Positions 8,583 through 18,275 are shown, numbered from the stretch's first letter. The stretch is DNA of 64,000 bases from Holophagales bacterium (GCA_016719485.1 JADJZB010000030.1:1-64000), one strand, 5' to 3'. The notes: a model not told the origin generated them from the letters alone. Program-made: numbers and translations.

Positions 8583-11500
8583 GTGAGCGGCGGCGAGCGC
8601 GGACACCGGCACCGCGGCGAGGCCGAGACCGGCCCGCACCCGAAGGGGATCGAACGGTTCGTGGCCGGCGCGTACCGCCGGCGGATGGCCGTCCACGCGA
8701 TGGTCGGGTTCCTCGTCCTCTCGGGCCTCTGGGCCTGGAACGAGCTCCCGGTCGAGGCGTTCCCCGACCTGACGAACAACCAGGCCGTCGTCGTGACCGA
8801 GGCGCCCGGCCTCTCGGCGACCGAGGTCGAGCAGCAGGTGACCTACCCGATCGAGACGGCGCTGATGGGCGTGCCGCGCTCCCAGGAGGTCCGCTCGCTC
8901 TCGAAGTTCGGCCTCTCCATCGTGACGATCGTCTTCGACGACGACGTGCCGGTCTACTTCGCGCGGCAGCTCGTGGCCGAGCGGGTGAACGACGCCCGCG
9001 CGCGCCTCCCCGAGGGGACCGAGCCGGCGCTGGGCCCGGTGGCGACCGCCTTCGGCGAGATCTACCAGTACCTCATCGAGGGAGACGTCGCGGACCCGAT
9101 GACGAAGAAGGCGCTGCAGGACTGGGACGTCCGCACGCGCCTGCGCGCCGTGCGCGGCGTCTCGGAGATCAATTCCTGGGGCGGCCAGACGAAGGAATTC
9201 CACGTCCTCGTCGACCCGCGCAAGCTGGACCGCTTCGGCCTCCCGCTCCGGCAGGTGGTGACGGCCCTCTCGGAGAACAACGCGACGTTCTCCGGAGGCT
9301 TCATCGAGCACCGCTCCGAGCGCTTCACCGTCCGCGGGCTGGGCCTCGCCACCGGGATCGAGGACCTGAAGCGGATCGTCGTGGCCACGGTCGACAGCGT
9401 CCCGGTCTTCGTCTCCGACGTCGCCGACGTGACGATCGGCGAGATGCCGAGGAGCGGCGCCGTGACCCGCGACGGCAAGGGCGAGAGCGTCGCGGGAATG
9501 GTCATCATGCTCCAGGGGGAGAACGGAAAAAGGATCGCGGAGCGGGTGAAGGCGAAGGTGAAGGAGATCGCCGAGAGCCTGCCGAAGGGGCTCTCGATCG
9601 TCCCGTTCTACGACCAGAGCGAGGTCATCGACCGGACGTCCCACACGGTGCGCAAGAACCTCCTCGAGGGGTCGCTCCTCGTCGTCCTCGTCCTCTTCAT
9701 CTTCCTGAAGGACATCCGCGCCGCGCTCGTCGTGGCGGCCGTGATCCCGCTCTCGATGCTCGTCGGCTTCCTCGGGATGAAGATCTTCGGCGTCTCGGCG
9801 AACCTGATGTCGCTCGGCGCGATCGACTTCGGCCTCATCGTCGACGGCGCGGTCGTGATGATGGAGAACTTCATCCGGCGCAAGACCGAGAAGGGGGCCG
9901 AGCCGGCGCCGGGCGAGGACCCGCGAAAGAAGCACGAGACGATCATCGGGGCCGCCGCCGTCGAGGTGGCCCGGCCGATCCTCTTCGGCGTCCTGATCAT
10001 CATCGCGGTCTACCTGCCGATCTTCACGCTCCAGGGGCTCGAGGGGAAGATGTTCAAGCCGATGGCGATCACCGTCTGCTCGGCGATCCTCGGCTCGCTC
10101 CTCCTCTCGTTCACGGCCGTCCCGATCGCCTCGGCGCTCGTCCTGAAGGAGACGATGCACGAGCACGACGAGGGGTGGTTCAGGCGCCTGCGCCGCTATT
10201 ACGGCGTCCACCTCGCCGACGCGATGGACCACCGGGCGCGGACGCTCGGCGTCGCGCTCGCGGTCGTCGTCGTCGCGCTCGCCTCGATCCCGTTCCTCGG
10301 GAGCGAGTTCATGCCGCGCCTCGACGAGGGGGCGATCCTGATCGAGTCGCGCAAGCTCCCGTCGGTCTCGCTGCCGGAGTCGGTGGAGATCTCCACGAAG
10401 CTGGAGCGGATCGTCGCGACCTTCCCCGAGGTGAAGCAGGTCGTCACGAAGATCGGCCGGCCCGACGTCGCCACCGAGGCGATGGGGATCTACCAGGGGG
10501 ACGTCTACGTCAACCTCCACCCGCGCGAGGAGTGGAAGAGCGGGTGGACGAAGGAACAGCTGATCGACGCGATGGCCGTCGCGCTCGCGGACCTGCCCGG
10601 CGTCGAGATCAACTTCACGCAGCCGATGGCGATGCGCCTCGACGAGGTCGTCTCGGGCGTGAAGGCCGACGTGGCCGTGAAGGTCTTCGGGCCGGACAAC
10701 GCGACGCTCGAGAAGCTCGGCGAGGAGGTCCGGCGCGTCCTCGAGACGGTCCGCGGCGCCGCGGACCTGCAGGTGGAGGTCCTCTCCGGGGCCGCGCAGG
10801 TGGAGATCGACCTCGACCGCGCGCGGATGGCCCGCACCGGCCTGAACGTGGCCGACGTGAGGGACGTCGTCGAGACGGCCGTCGGCGGAAAGACGGCGAC
10901 CGAGGTCCTCGACGGCCCGCGGCGCTTCGCCGTCGTCGTGCGCCTCCCCGACGAGCTGCGCCGGAGCCCGGAGGCGATCGCGTCGATCCTTCTGACGGCC
11001 CCCGGCGGCGAGAAGGTGCCTCTCGGCAACGTGGCGCGCGTCGCGACCGCCCCGGGCCCCGAGGCGATCAGCCACGAGTCGGGGCAGCGGCGGCTCGTCG
11101 TCCAGACGAACGTCCGCGGCCGCGACATCGGCAGCTTCGTGGCCGAGGGTCAGAAGCGGGTCCGCGAGAAGGTGACGGTGCCGTCGGGGTACCACCTCGA
11201 GTGGGGCGGGCAGTTCGAGAACCAGCAGCGCGCCACGAAGCGGCTGATGATCGTCGTGCCGCTCTCGCTCGCGATCATCTTCTCGCTCCTCTACCTCACG
11301 TTCCGCCTCGCGCGGCAGGCAGCGCTCGTCATCCTGAACGTCCCCTTCGCCCTCGTCGGCGGCGTCGCGGCACTCTGGCTGCGCGACCTGAACCTGAACC
11401 TCTCGGCGTCGGTCGGGTTCATCGCCCTGTTCGGCGTCGCGGTCCTGAACGGCGTCGTGATGATCACGTCGGTGAACCGCCTGCGCGAGGAGGGGATGGG

Positions 11501-11741
11501 GCTGCGCCTCGCGGTGCTCACGGGCGCTTCGACGCGGCTGAAGCCCGTGATGATGACGGCCCTCGTCGCGGCGCTCGGCTTCCTCCCGATGGCCCTCTCG
11601 CACGGCGCGGGCGCCGAGGTCGGCCGCCCGCTCGCGACGGTGGTCATCGGCGGGATCACGACGTCGACGCTCCTGACGCTGATCGTCCTGCCGACGCTCT
11701 ACGAGATGATCGAGGCGCGGGTGGCGCGGCGGCGGAAGTAG
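8583..11741 (+). CDS. Heavy-metal efflux RND pump, CzcA family
   Basis: This is a proton-driven inner membrane exporter of metal ions, 1052 residues, the normal length. The start is GTG two bases after the adaptor stop. The N-terminal region is His-containing (GERGHRHRGE), then TM1 and the conserved VEAFPDLTNNQAVVVTEAPG. TM4 carries DFGLIVDGAVVMMEN at about residues 414-428. In this superfamily the DFG-x3-DGA-x4-EN pattern is that of divalent-cation pumps (Zn/Co/Ni, CzcA/CnrA type), whereas Cu/Ag pumps of the CusA type have a different TM4 motif. Divalent export is therefore the better guess; the substrate is not proven. The gene ends at a pair of hairpin repeats facing the convergent regulator gene. 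Confidence 0.93.
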   Translation: MSGGERGHRHRGEAETGPHPKGIERFVAGAYRRRMAVHAMVGFLVLSGLWAWNELPVEAFPDLTNNQAVVVTEAPGLSATEVEQQVTYPIETALMGVPRSQEVRSLSKFGLSIVTIVFDDDVPVYFARQLVAERVNDARARLPEGTEPALGPVATAFGEIYQYLIEGDVADPMTKKALQDWDVRTRLRAVRGVSEINSWGGQTKEFHVLVDPRKLDRFGLPLRQVVTALSENNATFSGGFIEHRSERFTVRGLGLATGIEDLKRIVVATVDSVPVFVSDVADVTIGEMPRSGAVTRDGKGESVAGMVIMLQGENGKRIAERVKAKVKEIAESLPKGLSIVPFYDQSEVIDRTSHTVRKNLLEGSLLVVLVLFIFLKDIRAALVVAAVIPLSMLVGFLGMKIFGVSANLMSLGAIDFGLIVDGAVVMMENFIRRKTEKGAEPAPGEDPRKKHETIIGAAAVEVARPILFGVLIIIAVYLPIFTLQGLEGKMFKPMAITVCSAILGSLLLSFTAVPIASALVLKETMHEHDEGWFRRLRRYYGVHLADAMDHRARTLGVALAVVVVALASIPFLGSEFMPRLDEGAILIESRKLPSVSLPESVEISTKLERIVATFPEVKQVVTKIGRPDVATEAMGIYQGDVYVNLHPREEWKSGWTKEQLIDAMAVALADLPGVEINFTQPMAMRLDEVVSGVKADVAVKVFGPDNATLEKLGEEVRRVLETVRGAADLQVEVLSGAAQVEIDLDRARMARTGLNVADVRDVVETAVGGKTATEVLDGPRRFAVVVRLPDELRRSPEAIASILLTAPGGEKVPLGNVARVATAPGPEAISHESGQRRLVVQTNVRGRDIGSFVAEGQKRVREKVTVPSGYHLEWGGQFENQQRATKRLMIVVPLSLAIIFSLLYLTFRLARQAALVILNVPFALVGGVAALWLRDLNLNLSASVGFIALFGVAVLNGVVMITSVNRLREEGMGLRLAVLTGASTRLKPVMMTALVAALGFLPMALSHGAGAEVGRPLATVVIGGITTSTLLTLIVLPTLYEMIEARVARRRK

Positions 11742-11818
11742 GGGGAAACCGGCGGTCCGGGTTCCCGTCCGCTCCGCGCGGAGGGGGTTTGGGGGAAACC
11801 GGCGGTCCGGGTTCCCCC
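11741..11818. repeat. Two direct copies of a hairpin-forming repeat
   Basis: A unit beginning GGGGGAAACCGGCGGTCC occurs at 11741-11766 and again at 11791-11818. The full 28-bp copy folds as a 12-bp stem with one mismatch and a CGGT loop. Between the copies is TCCGCGCGGAGGGGG. The same composite occurs inverted at 20521-20566. It lies between two convergent genes, so it may act as a two-way transcription terminator or be a REP-type mobile repeat. Confidence 0.8.
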
Positions 11819-11826
11819 AACTCATT

Positions 11827-14800
11827 TCAGTCCGGGCCCGAGTCGTGGCCCCGTAGGCCGTACTTCGCCATCTTCGCCTTGAGGGTGTTCCGCGCCAGCC
11901 CCAGCCTCCGGGCGGCCTCGCGGATCTTCCCGCCCGATTCGCCGAGGGCGCGCTCGATGAGGTCGCGCTCGAGGCCCGACATCCGCGCGTCGAAGTACTC
12001 GGGGTCGACGGCGTGCTCGGGGTCGACCGGGCCGGCCAGGCGGGCCGCGGGGAGGCGCCCGGCCGAGAGGAGGGGCGACTCGAGAATCCAGGGGAAGTCG
12101 TCGACGCCGAGCTTCTCGCCCGGGGTGAGGACGAGGGCCCGGTGGAGCGTGGCCTCCAGCTCGCGGATGTTGCCGGGCCAGGGGTAGCGGGCGAAGAGGT
12201 CGAGGACCTCGGAATCGAGCCGGCGCGGGTCGGCGCCGAGGTCGCGGGAGAGCTTGACGACGAAGTGCTCGACGAGGGCGGGGAGGTCCTCGAGTCGGCT
12301 CCGGAGCGGCGGGAGCTCGATGGGGACGACGTTGAGGCGGTAGAAGAGGTCCTCGCGGAACTCGTTCCGCTTGATGGCGGCCTCGAGGTCGAGGTTCGTG
12401 GCCGAGATGATCTTGGTGTCGGCCTTCAGCGTCTGCGTCCCGCCGACGCGCTCGAACTCCTTGTCCTCGACGACCCGCAGGAGCTTGCCCTGGATGCCGA
12501 GCGAGGTCTTGCCGATCTCGTCGAGGAAGATGGTCCCCCCCTGCGCGAGCTCGAAGCGGCCCGGCTTCTTGCGGTCGGCCCCGGTGAAGGAGCCCTTCTC
12601 GTGCCCGAAGAGCTCGGACTCGGCGAGCGTCTCGGGGAGCGCCGCGCAGTTGAACTGGATGAACGGCCCCTGCGCCCGCGGCGAGAGGGCGTGGAGGATC
12701 CGCGCGACGAGGTTCTTGCCGGTCCCGGACTCGCCGCGGATCAGGACCGTCACCGGCCCCGCGGCCGCGCGCGGGAGAGTCGCCTTCACCCTCTTCGCCG
12801 CCTCGGACCGGCCGACGAGGGCGTCGAGGTTCCAGCCGCGCCCGAGGTTCGCCTTCAGGCTCTCGTTCTCGACGGAGAGCCGGAGGCGCGCCTCGAGGAG
12901 CTCCTCCACGAGGCGGGCGTTCTCGATGGCGACGGCCGCGAGGTCGGCGAAGGCCTCGAGGAACGCGCCGTCGCTTTCCGAGAAGAGGCGCGGGGCGTTG
13001 CGGTGGTCGACGTAGATCGCCCCCGAGGCCCTCTCCTTGACGAGGAGCGGGACACAGAGGAAGGAGACGATGGCGTGGACGTGGATCGACTCGCGCCCCT
13101 GGAAGCGCGGGTCGACCCGCGCGTCGGCCGAGCTGACGGAACGGCCGTCGGCGACGACCCGCTCGACGACGGAGCGCGAGATCGCCTCGGCTTCGTCCTC
13201 GCGCCCGGTCTTCAGGTTCCGCGCGACGCGCACGGAGAGGCGCCCGGTGACCGGGTCGGCGAGGAGGATCATCCCGCGCTCGGCGTTGAGCCGCTTGAGC
13301 GCGAGGTCGACGATGTCCGCCAGCACGGCCGAGAGGTCGCGCGTGGAGTTGACGATGCGCGAGACCTCGTAGAGGCCGATGACGCCGAGGCCGAGCGGGG
13401 TGGCGCCGGCCGCCTCCGCCGCGGCCTTCGTCGCGATCCGCTCGAGGACGCCCCGCGTCCTCTCCAGCTCCCGGAGCGCGCCGATCCGTTCGAAGAGGCG
13501 CGCCGCCGTCCCGAGCCGGGCGGCCGCGCGCGCCTTCTCGAGCGTCCGCACGCCCCACTCGTAGTAGCAGCGGCCGAGGTCGTAGACGGCGCCGATGTCG
13601 GACAGGCCGCGCACGGCGTCCTCGAAGAGACGGTCGGCCTCGCCCGTCTGCCGCGCGTGGTGCGAGAGCCGGGCCTGGAGGCTCTGGATGCGGGCGAGGG
13701 TGTGGCGGTCGCCGAGCCCGCGCGCGAGGTGCCCCGCCTCGGCCGTCTCCCGCTCGCAGCGCTCGATCTCGCCCATCCGGAAGGCCAGCTCGGCGGAGTC
13801 GGCCAGGGCGCGGCCGAGGCCGTCGGTGGCGCCCCCTTCGGAAAGGGTCTGGACGACCTGGTCGAGGTGCCGCCGCGCCTCGTCGAGACGCTCGCGGTCG
13901 CGTTCCAGGAGCGCGAGCGAGAGGAGGACCGACGCGACGAGCGGCGCCTCGCCGGTACCGCGGGCCGCGTCGAGCGTGTCGAAGAGGGAGCGCTCCGCCC
14001 GGTCGAGGTCGCCCCGCTTCCGGAGCAGGTTCCCGAGCGCCGCGCGGGCGTCGATGGCGGCGTGCCCATGGGCGTCGCCGAGCAGGTCGAGAGCGAGGCG
14101 GTAGCTCGCCTCCGCTTCGTCCCAGCGCCCGAGGACCTCGTCGCAGGCCCCGAGGCCGACGGCCGTCTGGGCCTGCCCGAGGGGCGAGCCGAGCCGGCGG
14201 TGGATCTCGAACGCCCGTTCCAGCCCGCTGCGCGCCGCGCCGTAGTCGCCCCGGCCGCACTGGAGGGTCGCGAGGTTCGCGAGCGAGGCCGTGATGCCCC
14301 AGAGGTCGCGCGAGCGCTCGGCCTCGTCGAGGCACTCCCGCTCCATCGCCTCGCTCTCCTGCCAGCGCCCGGTCCGGGCGAGGACGGCCGCGAGGGCCGA
14401 GAGCGCGCGGCGGACGAGGTCGCCCCGTTCGCTGCGGCGGGCCGCCTCGACGGCCGCCGTGAGCCGGTCGTGCGCCGTGGTGTGGTCGCCCCGCTGGAAG
14501 GCGACCGTCCCGAGCGTGCCGAGCAGGAGCGACCGGAGGTCGTCGGGCAGGTCGGGGCCCGCGAGCGCGAGGGCCGCCTCGGCCTTCGCCTCGGCGCCGT
14601 CGGGATCGCCCCGCTCGAGGCGCGCACGGGCGGAGGCGTCGAGCAGGCGCGCCCGCTCCTCGGTCGTCCCGACGGTGCCGAGCTCCCCCTCCGCGCGGTC
14701 GAAGAGGGCGCGCGCGGCTTCCACGTCTCCGCGGCGCAGCCGGATCATCCCGATCTTGAACGTCAGGAGGGCCGCGTGACGGCGGACGCCGGGGTCGTCG

Positions 14801-17130
14801 GCGTCGGGACGGACGCCGAGCTCCTTGAGGAGGAAGTGGTAGGCCGAGAGCGCGCGCCGCCAGTTGCCGGCGCGGAAGTGGACGTCGCCGAGCCTCTCGC
14901 GGACGGCCGCCTTCTCGGCCGCGCGCCCCGCGAGGTCGAGGAACTCGAGGACGCCGCTGTAGGACTGCGCCGCCTGGTCGTAGGCGAAGAGCCTCTCGGC
15001 CCGCGCCGCCGAGGCGAGGCCCAGGCGGACGGCCCTCTCCGCGTCGCTCCCCCGGAGCGCGTGGAGCGCCGCGGAGGGGAGGAGGTCGGGACGCGCGGCG
15101 AGGCGTTCCTCGAAGTACCCGGCGGCCGCGTCGTGCAGGAGGCGGCGCTTCTCGTCGGGGAGAGAGGCCGCCAGGTGCTCGCGGGTCCGGGCCAGGGCGA
15201 ACTCCCAGACGGGCTCGCCCGACAGCTCCCTCTTCCCGAGGAGCCCGGCGAAGGCGAGCGCGCCCAGGGCGTCGGCGAGGGCGTCGGCCTCGCGCACCGC
15301 GCCTCCCGAACGCTCGCCGAGGGCGACGGCCGAGAGACGCAGGGCCAGCTCGAACGTGAGGTCGGCCGGGACGACGGCGAGCGCCGCGAGGAGCTCGCGC
15401 CGGGCCGGCGGGAGCGCCGCGAGGCGGGAGTCGGCCCACTCGGCCGCCGCGCCGGGGCGCGAGAAGCGCCGGCGCAGCTCCGCGTCGACGACGAGCTGCC
15501 CGTCGCGCAGCGAGACGACCCGCTTCTCGACGAGCTGCTCGAGGAGCGCGACGAGCGGCCCGGGCCACCCCTGGCTCTCGTGCTGGACGAGCCTGGCCAG
15601 CTCCTCGGGAAGGTCCTTCCTCCCGAGCGCCCCCGCCGCGGCGTTGACGGTCTCTCCGTCGGAGAGCGGGGCGAGGGTCCAGGGGGGAAGGGCGAGGTCC
15701 TCGAGCGGCGCGAGCGCCTCGTTCGGGTCGGTCCCCGGCTCGGGAGGCGCTGCCGGCTCGGCTGCGGCAGCGACGATCAGGGGCCGCGACTCGGCCGCCT
15801 TGAAGAGGAACGAGAGGAGCGCCGCGGTGGCGCGGTCGGCGAGGTGGAGGTCGTCGACGAGGACGACGAGCGGGCGCTCTCCCGCCTCGGCGCGGCGCGT
15901 GGCCTCGAGCGCGGCGAGGACCTCGTCGAAGAGCGCGAGCCGGCTCGACTCCTCGGTGATCCGCGAGATGGGGGGCGCGTCGGCCCCGGTGGCGGCGAGG
16001 CGCGCGACCCGCGCGAGGGCCGCGCGCGCGGGGGCGCCGGCCGAGCCGCCGCGGCGCGTGAGGGCCGAGAGGACGTCGAGGACGGGCCGGTAGGGAGTGC
16101 GGTCCTCGGCGACGGCCCGCCCCTCGACGACGAGGGCCCCTTCCGACTGCGCGAGGGCGCGCCACTCGGCGAGGAGGCGCGACTTGCCCGCGCCCTCGGG
16201 GCCGAGGACGACGATCGCCTTGCCGGACCCTTCCGCGGCGTGGCGGAGCGCCTGCGTGAAGCGCCCCAGGAGCTCGACGCGCCCGCAGAAGGGAGGCGTG
16301 AGGAGCTCGGGCCGCGCGTCCCACGTCGATCCGCGCACGAGGCCGAAGTCGCGCCCGAGATCGTCGAGGAGCGTCCTGGCGGAGGGGGTCCGCGCCGCCG
16401 GGTCGCGCTCCATGAGCTGCGCCAGGATCCGGTCGAGGCGGCTCGGAATGCCGGGCGTGACCCGCGAGGCGACCGGGACGTCCTCCTCGAGGTGGAAGCG
16501 CAGGACGCCGCCGAGGTCGCGCCCGGCGGTGGGAAGGACGCCCGTGAGCGCCTCGTAGAACGTGACGCCGAGGGCGTAGAGGTCGGCCCGCCGGTCGGGC
16601 TTGCCGCCGCGCAGGACCTCCGGGGCGAGGTAGGCGGGCGTGCCGCGGATGCCCGCGACCTCCTCGCCGCGCGCGAAGGCGAGGCCGAAGTCGAGGAGAA
16701 AGGCGCGCTCGCCGAGGACCCTCACGTTCGTCGGCTTCACGTCGCCGTGGACGAGGCCGCGCGAGTGGACGTAGTCGAGGGCGTGGGCGACGTCGGCGAG
16801 AGCCGAGAGGTTCTCGAGGAGGGCGTGCGAGCGGGCGAAGGTGGCCAGGTCGGGCCCGTCGACCTCGTCGGTGGAGAACCAGGCGAGCCCTTCGGCGGTG
16901 AAGCCGAAGTCGCGCGCCTTGACGATGGAGGGGTGGTCGAGCGAGGCGAGGAGCCGGAACTCCTTGCGCAGCGCCAGGGTGTCCTCGCTGGCCGCGCCGC
17001 CGCCGATCTTCAGGACGACGCGCCGGCCCGTCTCCCGGTCGAACGCGGCGACGACGCGGGGCGACGTCCCTTCCGACAGGGCCGCACGCGCCTCGAAGCG
17101 CGGCGGAAGCGCGGCGCCCGGGCGGTTCAT
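11827..17130 (-). CDS. Giant hybrid regulator: Ser/Thr kinase - ATPase/TPR - GAF - sigma-54 AAA+ - Fis HTH
   Basis: This is a 1767-residue protein. Residues 12-265 form a Ser/Thr kinase with intact key residues: Lys41, the HGDVKPTN loop with Asp130 and Asn135, DFG at 147-149 and APE at 169-171. A signalling ATPase follows (Walker A GPEGAGKS at 310-317, Walker B LVVLVDDLHLAD), as in PknK/MalT-type regulators, and then a long helical TPR region (about 640-1200). A GAF domain lies at about 1240-1400. A sigma-54 AAA+ domain follows (GESGTGK, GSFTGA loop, GGTIFLDEIG, RxDLFYRL), then a Fis-type helix-turn-helix at the end. It should activate sigma-54 promoters in response to a signal sensed by the GAF/TPR parts. 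The start overlaps the hflX stop (ATGA). The target genes are unknown. Confidence 0.93.
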   Translation of the reverse strand: MNRPGAALPPRFEARAALSEGTSPRVVAAFDRETGRRVVLKIGGGAASEDTLALRKEFRLLASLDHPSIVKARDFGFTAEGLAWFSTDEVDGPDLATFARSHALLENLSALADVAHALDYVHSRGLVHGDVKPTNVRVLGERAFLLDFGLAFARGEEVAGIRGTPAYLAPEVLRGGKPDRRADLYALGVTFYEALTGVLPTAGRDLGGVLRFHLEEDVPVASRVTPGIPSRLDRILAQLMERDPAARTPSARTLLDDLGRDFGLVRGSTWDARPELLTPPFCGRVELLGRFTQALRHAAEGSGKAIVVLGPEGAGKSRLLAEWRALAQSEGALVVEGRAVAEDRTPYRPVLDVLSALTRRGGSAGAPARAALARVARLAATGADAPPISRITEESSRLALFDEVLAALEATRRAEAGERPLVVLVDDLHLADRATAALLSFLFKAAESRPLIVAAAAEPAAPPEPGTDPNEALAPLEDLALPPWTLAPLSDGETVNAAAGALGRKDLPEELARLVQHESQGWPGPLVALLEQLVEKRVVSLRDGQLVVDAELRRRFSRPGAAAEWADSRLAALPPARRELLAALAVVPADLTFELALRLSAVALGERSGGAVREADALADALGALAFAGLLGKRELSGEPVWEFALARTREHLAASLPDEKRRLLHDAAAGYFEERLAARPDLLPSAALHALRGSDAERAVRLGLASAARAERLFAYDQAAQSYSGVLEFLDLAGRAAEKAAVRERLGDVHFRAGNWRRALSAYHFLLKELGVRPDADDPGVRRHAALLTFKIGMIRLRRGDVEAARALFDRAEGELGTVGTTEERARLLDASARARLERGDPDGAEAKAEAALALAGPDLPDDLRSLLLGTLGTVAFQRGDHTTAHDRLTAAVEAARRSERGDLVRRALSALAAVLARTGRWQESEAMERECLDEAERSRDLWGITASLANLATLQCGRGDYGAARSGLERAFEIHRRLGSPLGQAQTAVGLGACDEVLGRWDEAEASYRLALDLLGDAHGHAAIDARAALGNLLRKRGDLDRAERSLFDTLDAARGTGEAPLVASVLLSLALLERDRERLDEARRHLDQVVQTLSEGGATDGLGRALADSAELAFRMGEIERCERETAEAGHLARGLGDRHTLARIQSLQARLSHHARQTGEADRLFEDAVRGLSDIGAVYDLGRCYYEWGVRTLEKARAAARLGTAARLFERIGALRELERTRGVLERIATKAAAEAAGATPLGLGVIGLYEVSRIVNSTRDLSAVLADIVDLALKRLNAERGMILLADPVTGRLSVRVARNLKTGREDEAEAISRSVVERVVADGRSVSSADARVDPRFQGRESIHVHAIVSFLCVPLLVKERASGAIYVDHRNAPRLFSESDGAFLEAFADLAAVAIENARLVEELLEARLRLSVENESLKANLGRGWNLDALVGRSEAAKRVKATLPRAAAGPVTVLIRGESGTGKNLVARILHALSPRAQGPFIQFNCAALPETLAESELFGHEKGSFTGADRKKPGRFELAQGGTIFLDEIGKTSLGIQGKLLRVVEDKEFERVGGTQTLKADTKIISATNLDLEAAIKRNEFREDLFYRLNVVPIELPPLRSRLEDLPALVEHFVVKLSRDLGADPRRLDSEVLDLFARYPWPGNIRELEATLHRALVLTPGEKLGVDDFPWILESPLLSAGRLPAARLAGPVDPEHAVDPEYFDARMSGLERDLIERALGESGGKIREAARRLGLARNTLKAKMAKYGLRGHDSGPD

Positions 17131-18275
17131 GCGGGCGTGGGGGGCGCTCCGAGGATTGGGACCGCCACGCCGAGCGCGAGGAGACGGGCCACGATGGACT
17201 GGCGCAGGTCGGGCAGACCTTCGCCGGTGACGGCCGAGATCGCGATCTGCCCCGGGGGCGTCACGGCCCCCGGGCGGTCGGTCTTGTTGTAGGCGAGGAG
17301 GATCCGGTCGGCCGGAACGCCCAGGTCGGTGAGGACCTCCTCGGCGACGCGGCGCTGGTCCTCGGCGTGCGGCGAGGAGGCGTCGACGACGTGGACGAGG
17401 AGGTCGGCCTCCTCGACCTCCTTCAGCGTCGAGCGGAAGGAGGCGACGAGCGTGTGGGGGAGCTTGCGCAGGAAGCCGACCGTGTCGGAGACGACGATCG
17501 CCCGGCCGCCGACGCCGTGGAGGCGCGCGTGGCGCGCGTCGAGCGTCGCGAAGAGGCGGTCCTCGGCGAACTCCTTCGAGGAGGTGAGGCGGTTGAAGAG
17601 GGTCGTCTTGCCGGCGTTCGTGTAGCCGACGAGGGAGACGGTCGCGACGTTGCGCAGGTGGCGGCGGCGGACGTTGCGGCTCGTCTCGATCTTCTCGAGG
17701 TCTTCCTTCAGGGTCGCGATCCGCCGGCGGATCTTCCGCTTGTCGAGCTCCAGCTTCTTCTCGCCGCCGCCCGCGCGGAAGGCGCCGCCGCCCCTCTGCT
17801 GGGCCATGCCGGTCGTCGCGCCGGTGAGACGCGGCAGGAGGTACTGCAGGCGGGCGAGCTCGACCTGCGTCATCGCCTCGCGGCTGCGGGCCCGGGAGGC
17901 GAAGATGGAGAGGATGACGTTCGGCCGGTCGAGGACCTGCGCCGGCAGCTCCTTCTCGAGGTTGCGGTTCTGCGAGGGGGACAGATCGTCGTCGAAGACG
18001 ACCCAGCCCGCTTCCATCGCCTCGGCCGCTTCCGCGATCTCCTTCAGCTTCCCCTTGCCGACGTAGGTCGCCGGGTCGGGCGACGAACGCTCCTGGAGGG
18101 CGCGGGCGACGACGACGCCACCCGCCGTGTCGACGAGACGCTCGAGCTCGTCGAGGTGGTCCTCGGCCTCGGCGCGGCCGAGCCCCTTGCCGTAGACCCC
18201 GACGATGATGGCCTTGTTCGTCTTCGGTCGGGCAGCGGGAGCTGCAGACCGACCGTCCGGTTCCTTCTCAGTCAC
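17127..18275 (-). CDS. hflX: GTPase HflX
   Basis: This is a ribosome-associated GTPase that splits stalled or heat-damaged 70S ribosomes. The N-terminal HflX domain contains DPATYVGKGKLKEI and FDDDLSPSQNRNLE. A coiled linker has the glycine-rich segment GMAQQRGGGAFRAGGGEKK, followed by the G domain with G1 GYTNAGKTTLFN, the switch I region with LFATLDARHARL, G3 DTVGF and G4 NKTD. The GTG at 18275 gives VTEKEPDGRS as start; an in-frame TTG at 18296 is an alternative. The C-terminus overlaps the start of the giant kinase/sigma-54 regulator, so the two are probably cotranscribed. Confidence 0.93.
   Translation of the reverse strand: MTEKEPDGRSAAPAARPKTNKAIIVGVYGKGLGRAEAEDHLDELERLVDTAGGVVVARALQERSSPDPATYVGKGKLKEIAEAAEAMEAGWVVFDDDLSPSQNRNLEKELPAQVLDRPNVILSIFASRARSREAMTQVELARLQYLLPRLTGATTGMAQQRGGGAFRAGGGEKKLELDKRKIRRRIATLKEDLEKIETSRNVRRRHLRNVATVSLVGYTNAGKTTLFNRLTSSKEFAEDRLFATLDARHARLHGVGGRAIVVSDTVGFLRKLPHTLVASFRSTLKEVEEADLLVHVVDASSPHAEDQRRVAEEVLTDLGVPADRILLAYNKTDRPGAVTPPGQIAISAVTGEGLPDLRQSIVARLLALGVAVPILGAPPTPA

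Noticed and set aside
8301..11825. Minus-strand open frame of 1174 codons opposite the RND pump
   Set aside because: It is an antisense shadow of GC-rich coding sequence: Arg/Asp/His-rich with no motif, while the plus strand encodes a full CzcA protein.
12013..17292. Plus-strand open frame of 1759 codons opposite the giant regulator
   Set aside because: It mirrors the codon structure of the real minus-strand gene. Its product is a low-complexity Glu/Arg/Val/Gly string with no domain, whereas the minus strand shows kinase, GAF and sigma-54 motifs.
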